64,000 nt of DNA. Source: Semisulcospira habei. Its lineage: Eukaryota > Mollusca > Gastropoda > Semisulcospiridae. Below, in pieces: positions 1 through 8,727 of the stretch (position 1 is the stretch's first letter; each line of letters opens with the position of its first letter). Made by a program: the position numbers and the translations under genes. The notes under the pieces were generated by a model. It was not told the DNA's origin. It saw nothing but the letters and a program-made list of their open reading frames with translations, and did no database searches. The stretch is taken from contig BTPG01000001.1 in the NCBI GenBank assembly GCA_036245525.1, positions 224,509,045 through 224,573,044 of the forward strand, read 5' to 3'.

Positions 1-1405
1 GTGCTCTCCACTGAGTTCTATTTTGGGCGGTGGCAAGCAAGTCTGGCATCTCGAGTTCGGTCCATTCTTTTATGTTTGCGACCCAACTCTTTCTCTGACG
101 ACCTCGCCGACGACTTCCTTCGAGAGTGCCTTGGAGGATAGTCTTGGACAAGGTGTTGTGTCGGGTCACGTGGCCAAACCAAGCAAGCTTGCGCCGTTTC
201 ACGGTTGCCAGAAGGGGTTCATGTGGGCCCACCAGGGAAGTGACGATGCTCCGTACATATTCGTTGGTCTTGTGCTCGCGGTACGAGATGCGGAGCAACT
301 TCCTCAGGCACTTGTTCTCAAAGGCCTGGATTTTCTTTTCTGAGTCTGCAAGCAGTGTCCAAGTCTCACAGCCGTAGAGTAGAATAGACACTACGAGGGA
401 CTTGTAAAGCCTGTACTTGATGGTGAAGCTGATGGAGTTACTTCGCCATATCCTGTCCAGCCTGGCCATTGCGGATGTTGCTGTACCTATCCTGATACGG
501 ATCTCTGCTATGCAACTACCGTCTTTGGACAGGGTGGCTCCCAAGTACTTGAAGCTATTGACCTCTTCTAGCTTCTGGCCGTTCATGTGAATGTTGCTGC
601 TGCTGTCGCTTGTGGTGTTGATCATCACTTTGCTTTTATCCGTACTGATCTCCATGCCATAAGACCCTGCGCTACTTGAAAGTTTGTCTGTCAGGTTTTG
701 AAGCTCACTATTGCTGCCTGCCATGAGGTCAATGTCGTCTGCGAATCGAAGATTGCACAGGGATCTGCCACCAATAGAGATTGAAGTATGGTGGTCGTGG
801 AGGGTTTCCTGCATGATCTTCTCCAGGAATATGTTGAAAAGGACAGGAGAGAGCAGGCATCCTTGACGGACACCGATCGTCGTCCTGAAGAACACGCCTG
901 ACTGATTGTTAAGTAGAACCGCGCTGCAGGCGTTCTTGTAAAGCGCTTCTATCATTTGGATCAGTCCCTCCTCTATGTTGAACGATCTCATGACTTGCCA
1001 GAGTCCGTCGTGCCAGACGCGATCAAATGCTTTCCTGAAATCAATGAAGTTGTGGTAGAGTTCGCGCTGATGCTGCAGATGTTTCTCAATCAGGACGCGG
1101 CAGTTGAAAATCTGCTCTACAGTGCTTCTTCCAACTCTGAAGCCAGCCTGTTCTTCTGCCAGCAGTTCCTCGGCGAAAGTTTTGAGGCGGTTGAGAATGA
1201 TCCTAAGCATTACTTTGCTAGGGTGACTTATCAGACTGATAGTTCTGTAGTTCTGGCACTGTTTCAGGTTTCCTTTCTTGGGGAGCGGGATCACTAGAGA
1301 CTGTGTCCATTCTACTGGCCATTTCTTTTGCTCCCAGATCTTTTGACAGAGTGTAGTGAGTACCTTCGTTGTTACTTCTCCTCCATGTTTCAACGTCTGT
1401 ACACA
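1..1405 (-). CDS. RTE-like non-LTR retrotransposon reverse transcriptase, 5'-truncated, runs off the window
   Basis: An open minus-strand frame runs without a stop from about 1405 to the window edge. In order it shows a fingers motif (PLPKKGNLKQCQNYRTISL), the palm motif A segment FRKAFDRVWHDGLW, the motif B segment GVRQGCLLSPVLF, the catalytic FADDID box near 735-752 and a thumb with SFKYLGATL. A C-terminal region with LLYGCETWTL and a WFGHVTR segment follows. This organisation is typical of RTE-type elements often annotated as craniofacial development protein 2-like. There is no endonuclease domain, so the copy is 5' truncated; its right edge abuts an A-rich stretch and the remains of Polinton copy A. 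The absence of stops suggests a fairly young insertion. The end of the ORF lies outside the window. Confidence 0.85.
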
Positions 1406-1423
1406 ATATAAAAAAAAAAAAAT

Positions 1424-1550
1424 AATTCCCGGTCCTGACGGTCCTGGTGCAACAATATATTATCTGTATGACCCTGCACCCCAGAGGGCATTTGTCAGAG
1501 AAGAATTACAGATTATTCCCCCAGACACCGTTACTCATTTCAGTAACTAA
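1424..1550 (+). pseudogene. Polinton integrase C-terminal tail (remnant, copy A)
   Basis: A short + frame starting in Gly/Pro-rich sequence (IIPGPDGPGA) and ending at TAA 1548-1550. It occupies the place where copy B has the Pro-rich end of its integrase (TEPKTGPTPAP), directly facing the polymerase gene, so I read it as the surviving tail of the copy A integrase. Its last ~45 bases overlap the 3' end of the polymerase gene on the opposite strand, a convergent overlap. All upstream integrase sequence is missing at the junction with the RTE-like element. The assignment is by position and composition only; no catalytic motif remains. Confidence 0.45.
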
Positions 1551-2802
1551 CTCATCGATTAGTTCATCAACCAGTTCATCACAAATGTCTTCAGATAACT
1601 TGAGCCTGTAATGTCCAGGTGCATAAGCTTTTTCCTTAGTGTGAAACACTCTTTTCGTGTCTCCAACTGCAAGTGATTTCTTATGTGTTTGGATCATTTC
1701 AAGATTATGTTTGTTTGATCTCAGTGACTTGTTTGGATAATCAGGCATCAATGCACCGTCTAACACTTGCTTGTAATGTTCATGACGAATGTCTTTATTT
1801 TTTATTGCTGTTTTTTTTAATTCCTTTGGCTTTCGACTGACTTCCCTTTTGGTGCAGTATAGAATACATTTTTGATCTCAGTCCAACATACTCAACTATT
1901 GGCACACCATTTAGTTCATCCTTAAACTTACCAGGTACTTTCTTGTTTTGTGTGCTAAACAGTGGATGATCCTTAGGGTAGTCAGACGTGTCATACATGT
2001 GTAACTCTGTTTTCATGTCTTCATAAAAGTCTTCAGTACACACATCAAAGATCATAGAGTCAGTGTCAGTGTATAGCAGACGACAGTCAGGATATTTTGG
2101 TTTAAAGTAATCATAATAAAATTCAAGCATCAACAGTTTTGACAATTCAAGAATTGCCATACCAATGAATACTGGCTTGTCCAGTTTAACAATCTTTTTT
2201 TTTGAGTGACACAGCATACAATGATGAATGAAACTCTTTGTACCCCGTGTACTGAGGCTTGCCTGTAAGTTTAATTGCGCCCAATTCAGTTGTGACCAGT
2301 CTCACATCTTTTCTGTGATGAGGATTTTCCATTGTCTTGCCAAAACAGGCATTGTTCATAAGCTTAAAGAAGTCTTTGTCAAATGCAGTGTTGCCGTCTC
2401 TGGCACGAAGGGTTGTGTTCTTCTTTATGTAATCTTTCATGAAAGCACTCTGATCAAATTGAATACCTCTGTGAACTTTCTGATGTAAAACTGCAGCAAG
2501 CGGTAGTGACAAACGTAATTGAATGTGTCATTCAAATTTGGTACAAGTTTAGTGTCTTCTTTTTTCCATGACATACTCATTTTCTCAACAGCTAATGGAT
2601 AATCATTATGGTAATCGTGTAGGTGGTGTGGATACTCCAGGTCTACTTCAAAGATCCAACCCTTCGGATCGTTTTGGTCAAGATTCATAATATTGTTAGT
2701 TAACCCTGACTCTGTTACATCATACTGTGACAAATCATACAGACAAAAGTTTTTCAAGGGCAATAACTCACACATTGCCCAGCCATACAAATTGTTAGCG
2801 TC
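1506..2802 (-). pseudogene. polB: DNA polymerase B (protein-primed type), C-terminal part, copy A
   Basis: This is the 3' half of the polymerase, separated from its 5' half (14893-17075) by the LTR retrotransposon. It resumes inside motif A (NNLYGWAM), then carries motif B (LMNNACFGKTMEN) and motif C (YTDTDSM, near 2050-2080), the palm-domain residues that bind the catalytic metals. Three reading frames are needed. A ~20-base deletion near 2480, relative to copy B, shifts the frame. A run of nine A on the coding strand near 2195-2203 requires a second shift. A further shift near 1790 leads to the C-terminal segment ending NGVWGNNL. The protein would copy the viral genome from a protein primer. 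This copy is inactive. Confidence 0.85.
2798..2802. repeat. Target site duplication GCGTC (left) of the Gmr1-like element
   Basis: GCGTC directly precedes the LTR start TGTCACGA. The same five bases follow the right LTR at 14893-14897. Confidence 0.93.
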
Positions 2803-4539
2803 TGTCACGACACGCCTGACGGAGTCAGGGCGCCGTGGACAATATGAGTGCTGACACTCGAGAAAACCCACCCACTCTAAATAAATAACGCAACGCCAGC
2901 GATAAACAACAAACAAATCCTTTATTACCCACTCTTACTCTAACCCCCAACCCAACCCACTAACGCCCCACACACTCACACATACCCACGCATACACTCA
3001 TAACGTATTAACACTGAAAAAAGATTAACAGATAACAAATGACTAACAAGTGAAAATGACTGACAGGTGAAAATGACTAACAGGTGAAAATGACTAATAT
3101 GCGAAAATGACTAACAGGTGAAAATGACTAATATGGCCAACGGCTATACAAGGCGGGTAACTTTGTCTCTGTACAGTGTCCTCTGTCCCACACTAGACAG
3201 GGTGGCTCGTAAAGTAAGAGTACTACCCCTACACCACAGAGCACCGTAGCCGCGCTTGCCCACGCACGCCTGTGACCGACGCTCAGAACGTAGAATCAGC
3301 CTGCTGTAGCCCAACGTACTTGTCCAACAGGACCGGCTAGCGAAGGCGTTCCGACTCCCGATGATGCGTCACCGTTGGTCGTGGATGATGAAGAGATCGA
3401 AGAACGACGAAATCTTCGAAGCCAATCTTCGAAGCCAGTGCACTGTAAAAGGGCGCATTGTCAGTCAAAGTGCCAACACAGTTAATTCTGGCCTATTTGA
3501 CACGCACCTACTCACAAACCACGTGAGTTGTGTCTCGTCTCACCCTAATACCCGCCTTGGCCATATTAAATATACAATCATGGATATGAAAGCTTCCTAT
3601 GTACATTCAACATTCACCAGGTCTGCATTATTCCATCACACTAACATTAAGCTAGCACAACCACTTTTGTATAATAACATTGCCACTGCTAAAACCAACA
3701 TTATCAAAATATCCACATGTACATACAAAGATATCAAATAATCACCAACAACCACCCCACGTGACAATCTTATTACATTACATCTAGGACTTAATACAAA
3801 TATATTTGAAAGGATACCCACTTTAATTCAATTTAACAACATGGCCCTTTAAATATACTGATACTCGGCGACAGCCGAACATAAACTAAATCCGACACCC
3901 ACCACATTACAACCCAACCTAAAAACCATGGTTAAAGACTCGATTAAAACATCACTAAAAAACTAGACGAACATACCCTTCCGAACCTATGTACACATTC
4001 AAACACCCGAGAGCACAGCAGCTAACTGAGAAAATGGCATGAACATTTACCTGTCACTGGTGAGTCCTCCGGCAGGACGAGACAAACAAAGACGAAGACG
4101 AACCGGAGGGGTCTCCTGTTGAGTAGCAGCCGTGGTCACTAGTCTCTCGGACACCCACACCCAGGAACACTGGCCGTAGTCTTGCAGGGAGGGTAATACA
4201 ACCCTCACACAGCTTGTCAAGGGCTCCAAACGAGGCCGCACCCTGACCCAGACTCTCGCTGCGCTAGCTAACTCGACTGACTGACTGTAATATCCCTCTG
4301 CTACCTCGCAGGTTAACTTTACTCTGAACACTGTTCGGTTAAAGCTACTCGACGAAAGCGTGCAACCGCTGTACTCGCTCACTGCTAAGCTTGCTGCACG
4401 GGCTTTACGATTACGCTCACACTACATTTATTAACTTCCCTAAACTAAGGCTATTTACAGAAGTCGGCGGCCTACATTATTTAACAAGAAAACGACTTGG
4501 CGAAAAAATAAAACAACATGTCACATCCGTTACGTGACA
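2803..4539 (-). repeat. 3' LTR of the Gmr1-like element
   Basis: 1737 bp beginning TGTCACG and ending CGTGACA, so the LTR has short inverted ends of the TG...CA type. It matches the right LTR with roughly eight base differences and one missing 17-bp repeat unit. It contains a short degenerate array of the unit GTGAAAATGACTAACAG at about 3045-3135. ORFs inside it are not conserved genes. In transcription order it is the downstream LTR, because the coding strand is minus. Confidence 0.93.
3045..3135. repeat. 17-bp tandem repeats inside the LTR
   Basis: About five imperfect copies of GTGAAAATGACTAACAG. The other LTR has one more unit in the equivalent place (13376-13488), which explains the 17-bp length difference between LTRs. 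Confidence 0.85.
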
Positions 4540-4551
4540 TACCCCCCTCCC
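4540..4551 (-). other. Polypurine tract of the Gmr1-like element
   Basis: On the minus strand the sequence GGGAGGGGGGTA lies immediately before the 3' LTR, the position and composition expected of the primer for plus-strand DNA synthesis. Confidence 0.85.
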
Positions 4552-4615
4552 AGATCAAACACCCGGGTTTGATTACTATATGACTGTCCCATTACTGCTT
4601 CCACATTTACGGTTT

Positions 4616-5170
4616 CTACCACCCTGTTCTACTCAAAAAGTCAGCAGGAACATTTACTTTACCGGCTATGCTTTCTACTCTAATGGAAAATGGCTGCAAC
4701 TGCAAAGCCCACCTCATCAGTCGACTGTTTGTGGATTTAGCTTGTTGCAAGTACTGCAATGGTCTATGGTCTGTCTGTACGACGAATGTCCTACCATACA
4801 GATACTGACGGAATTTTTGAATTCCCCACACGATTGCAAGACACTCCTTTTCGATGGTGGAGTAGTTACGCTCTGCTTTGGATAGTTTCTTGCTCGCGCA
4901 TGCAACAGGCTGTAAACCGTTACCATGGTCCTGACATAATAAGGCTCCTACACCCCCTTCGGACGCATCTGTCTGCAACACGAAGAGACGATCGAAGTCT
5001 GGCAATGAGCACACAGGACCCGAACACAGTCGCGCCTTCAGCGCCTCAAATGCTGTCTCACATGCATCGTTCCAACCGATCTGTCCAGTCTTTCCTCCCT
5101 TGGTTAGGTCGGTTAGTGGGGCTGCTATGGCCGCAAAGCTAGGAACGAACCGGCGGTAATAATTTGCCAA
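4616..5170 (-). pseudogene. pol: Gypsy pol: RNase H domain
   Basis: 184 residues opening with LANYYRRFVPSF, the conserved segment linking Gypsy RT to RNase H. Then come QTDASEGGVGALL (first catalytic Asp), YSTIEKECLAIVWGI (catalytic Glu) and VVQTDHRPLQYL (third acidic residue), ending about 65 bp before the polypurine tract. It is in the same frame as the upstream integrase-RT segment and separated from it by one TAA at 5189-5191, consistent with a CAA to TAA change in an otherwise continuous Gypsy-type linker. No domain follows it, so pol ends with RNase H rather than with integrase. Confidence 0.88.
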
Positions 5171-5188
5171 CCCGAGAAACGATCTGAC

Positions 5189-7531
5189 TTATTTCTTTGT
5201 TTGTGGTCGCGGCGCGTCTTTTATCTGCTGCATCTTGTCTCCCTCTGGTTTTATCTGACCGTTACCCACTGTATGCCCCAGATATTCCAACTGCTTGAAC
5301 CCCAAGTAACACTTTGTAGGTCTGGCCGCCAACTGGACCTCTCTTAACCTACCAAAGAGCTGGGCAATACACTGTAAGTGACGTTCTTTAGTGGAGGAAG
5401 CAATCATGACGTCGTCCATGAAATTGCTAACTTCCGTCAATCGCAAAGGTTCTAGTAACCTCCTCATCATTCGAGAAAAGATTGCCCCTGCCGTCTTTAA
5501 CCCGAAAGGCATTACCTTCCACTGAAATTGCCCTGCCGGTGTGGTGAAGGCAGTTTTCGGTTTGTCGCTCTCTAACATGGGTACCTGCCAGTAGCCTTTA
5601 GACAGTAAGGAAAATAGGTACTCCACGTCAGGCATTGGTTCAGCATTGAACACGACCTTTTGATTCAGTTCCCTAAAATCCACACAAAACCTAACAGTGC
5701 CATCTTTCTTCTTCACCAAGACGATCGGTGAGCTGTATGGGGAATTGGCTCTCTCGATTACTCCCATCTCTAGCATAGCATCCACTTCGGCGTTGACTAC
5801 CTCTAGTTGAAAATGAGGTAGAGGATATTGCTTCGTTCTCACCGGCACTTCATCAGTCAAATGGATTTCACATGAGTCTAGTGTCGTCCTCAACGGATAA
5901 TCTGTCAAAATATCCTTAAACTGGACAGTCAGAGCTTCTATACTAGAATGGACCTCTGGACAGTTAGGATCAAGATGGACGTCGGAGGGTCCTTCAGACG
6001 CTACCAAAGGAATGGTCGGTACTTCCTTTACCACCACGAACGCCTCTCCCCCCTCATCTTCGTCCTCCTCATCTATCACTACTGTAGCTACTGACACTCG
6101 TTCTTGGAACTTTTTCAACAGATTTGCATGGTACAGTTTATTCTTACTGCCCACCCGTACCCTGTAGTCACACTCTCCGACTCTCTCTAGAACTTCGAAT
6201 GGTCCCTGCCAAGCCATCTCCAGCTTGTTGTGTTTAACTGGAAGTAACAACAAAACCTTGTCTCCTGCATTAAAACTGCGTGGTTTGGCTCTGCGGTCAA
6301 AGTGCCGTTTCTGCTTTTTCGAAGCTAGCTTCAAATTCTGTTGCGCTAACCTGCACGTCTCTTCAATGCGATTCCGTAAATCTACTACGTACTGGCTTGC
6401 ATCTCTCACCTCTTCTCCCATCTGCTCTTTCGTCCACAGATCCCGTAGAACTGACATGGGCCCCCTTACAGTCTTGCCGTACAATAACTCGAACGGCGCG
6501 AACCCCGTCGATTCCTGAGGAACCTCCCTGTACGCAAACAGCAATGAGGGGATGTATCTGTCCCAACATCGAGGTTGCTCGCTAGCTAACTTCTTCAACA
6601 TGGACACCAAGGTACCGTTGAAACGTTCGACTAGGCCATTTGCCTGCGGATGGTAAGGAGTAGTACACTTGCCTTGGATGCACAGCAAACGGTTGACTTC
6701 AGACATCACTTGTGAAGTGAACTGGGACCCTTGGTCGGTGAGTACCTCCCTCGGAATCCCCACCCTAGACCAGATTTCTAACAATGCCTCAGCGACCCTT
6801 TCTGCTTCGATCCCCTTTAAAGGTACTGCCTCGGGGTATCGAGTGGCGTAATCGACGGTCACGAGAATGAATCGGTTTCCTCTGTCGGAAGCTGGAGCAA
6901 TAGGCCCCACAATGTCTACCGCTACTCTCTGAAATGGTTCTTCTACTAGCGGAAGCTGTTGCATAGGAACCCGTGGTACTCTCCCTCTTGGTACTACTTT
7001 CTGACATTGTTCGCATGACTCACAGTACCTGCGAACTTGAGCACACTGTCCCGGCCAATAGAAAGTACCCCAAATGCGTTCCCGGGTTCTCTTGCCTCCC
7101 AAATGCCCCCCCATCGGTGGGTCATGCGCTAAACGCATTACAGTCTCCCTCAAAGGCTTCGGGACAACTAACTGGGACATTTGGCTGCCTCCTTTGCTAT
7201 AGACCCGATACAGAATTCCCTTCCTCCTGCGAAATTCTATCAGACTTTTCCCTGACGGAATTGCTCGGCCCTCTTCGGCCAAATTCCTAGCGCGAGCTAG
7301 AGTTTCGTCCTGGTTTTGCCACTCTATCAGTTGGGCAGGAGTCACATCGAGATCGGCCTGCTTAACGACTTTAAGCGCGCTCTCTCCCTCCTTTTCCCTC
7401 TGAACCTGAGCTCGAGTTTGGACCGCTGCTGCCATAGCACACTCACCGGCATCGATGGATACGGGACTACGTTTCCCATCTGAAAAAGTCACCCAGTTTC
7501 CTAGGATTACGTCCGGTCCCATGCGCTCCAT
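5189..7531 (-). pseudogene. pol: Gypsy pol: integrase followed by reverse transcriptase (Gmr1 order)
   Basis: 780 open residues. Integrase comes first: an HHCC zinc module (about H136, H143, C173, C176), then catalytic D206 (VAVDIVGP), D266 (LTDQGSQF) and E302 (NGLVERFN), a DD35E spacing, then a GPF segment near 443. The reverse transcriptase follows from about 565, with VRFCVDFRELNQK, MPFGLKTAGAIFSRMM and FMDD at about 704-707. Between EYLFSLL and SKGYWQV roughly ten residues usual in Gypsy RTs are missing, including the palm motif A aspartate, so this RT should be dead. It shares the frame of the gag-protease ORF upstream, with one TGA (7553-7555) between them. The integrase-first order is what separates this element from ordinary Gypsy. 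Confidence 0.92.
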
Positions 7532-7552
7532 TACGATAAGTTCGATCGTCCC

Positions 7553-8361
7553 TCACACGAATGGGGAATCGATTTCAACCCATGCAGTCGGATACTTATC
7601 GGACTTAGTATGGTCGACGGGATTGACGTCGATGAACCGACCTGTAAGATCCCTGGGTTCTATCCACTTGGCGGCGATCGCACTCATATCCGCGCCGGTA
7701 TCACGCATGATATGAACTTCCTTTCCCTTGGCTAATCCCTTACTCCACGGGTCGTAGGGCCGGATCGTCCGCATCCCTACGGTCACGGGCTCTGTCATTA
7801 CGGCTACTGTCTCAGGGGCAATGGTGACTTGGTTAACTGACGCCTTACTCTGACAGTTCCTTGCTAAGTGCCCTGGTTTGTTACACTTAAAACACAGCCG
7901 TTCACCAGTCCCCCTGCCTGAACTAGCTGGTTCTGCCCTATGTTCTACTTTGGCCTCAGGGGGTTTATTCGACCCTTTGTCCTTCTTGAACGGCGGACGA
8001 ATCGGCCCCCCACCCAATGGACGCGAGACTGCGCGTTTGGTGTCGATATGGAGCTGCGCTAGCTCCGCGGCCTCTTCACCATTCCTAGGACGTTTTTCCC
8101 TAACGAACATTTCAAGGTCTGCATTCATAATAGCATAAAGTTGCTCAGACAGAAACACGTCTAGCACTTGTTCTACGTCCTCTATGTTCTTATGGGCTAA
8201 AGTGAACCAACACTTGACTGAGGTCTTTAACCTAACGTACAACTGGGGAAACGTTTCGAGACTCTCCTTTTTAGCTTCGCGAAACTGGCGTCTGTAATAT
8301 TCAGCGTCACGCCTGAATCTTCTCAGTAAGGTCTCCCTCACCACCTCAAAATCTTTTCCAA
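7553..8361 (-). pseudogene. gag-pro: Gag C-terminal part (SCAN-like, CCHC) with aspartic protease
   Basis: The 3' part of gag, left of the LINE insertion. Residues about 20-104 of the open segment have a SCAN-like helical pattern (SEQLYAIMNADLEMFVREKR followed by a GEEAAEL helix), strikingly like vertebrate SCAN domains, which are thought to descend from Gmr1-type gag. A CCHC knuckle (CFKCNKPGHLARNC) follows near 151-164, then a retroviral-type protease active site DTGAD near 215-219. The segment ends at TGA 7553-7555; pol continues in the same frame 24 bases later. That stop could be a CGA to TGA decay mutation or a natural readthrough site; I favour decay because another stop and a catalytic deletion follow. 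Confidence 0.88.
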
Positions 8362-8585
8362 AAGGAGCCAGTGTGTGTATCGTATATTATACGGTCTCCG
8401 ATCAGTGACTCATTTATTTCGCTTTCCAGAACGTAACCAACACATTATTTCCCCTATGTGGGATGTGACGCTAAGGAGCCGGTTTAGATATTTGTATATA
8501 TCACAGATACGGTATACGTTCAGTGACTCATTCGCCTACAGAACGTAACGACCTATTATTTCCCCTGCGTGGGGTGTGACGTTGT
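8362..8585 (+). repeat. Two tandem ~110-bp 5'-UTR repeats of the LINE
   Basis: Each unit starts AAGGAGCC(A/G)G and contains CAGTGACTCATT, AGAACGTAAC and a TTATTTCCCCT...GTGTGACG segment. Tandem 5'-UTR units often carry internal promoter activity in LINEs; that role is inferred. Confidence 0.75.
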
Positions 8586-8727
8586 CTGCAGCGAAAGCGA
8601 TAGACTGAGCTGAGTTTTCAGCACTGTAGTTTCTCCTGGGTTTTGTTTAACTTTGTTAGAGTTCAAAAGTTTTCATTTGTTCTTAATTGACTTTTGTACA
8701 CATTTTCCCCCCACGTGTTGCTTCATC

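Noticed and set aside
3361..3741. 126-codon ORF, duplicated at 13714-14094, and a 111-codon ORF at 4047-4382 duplicated at 14400-14735
   Set aside because: They lie wholly in the two LTRs; duplication reflects LTR identity, and the products resemble no protein and have no coding context.
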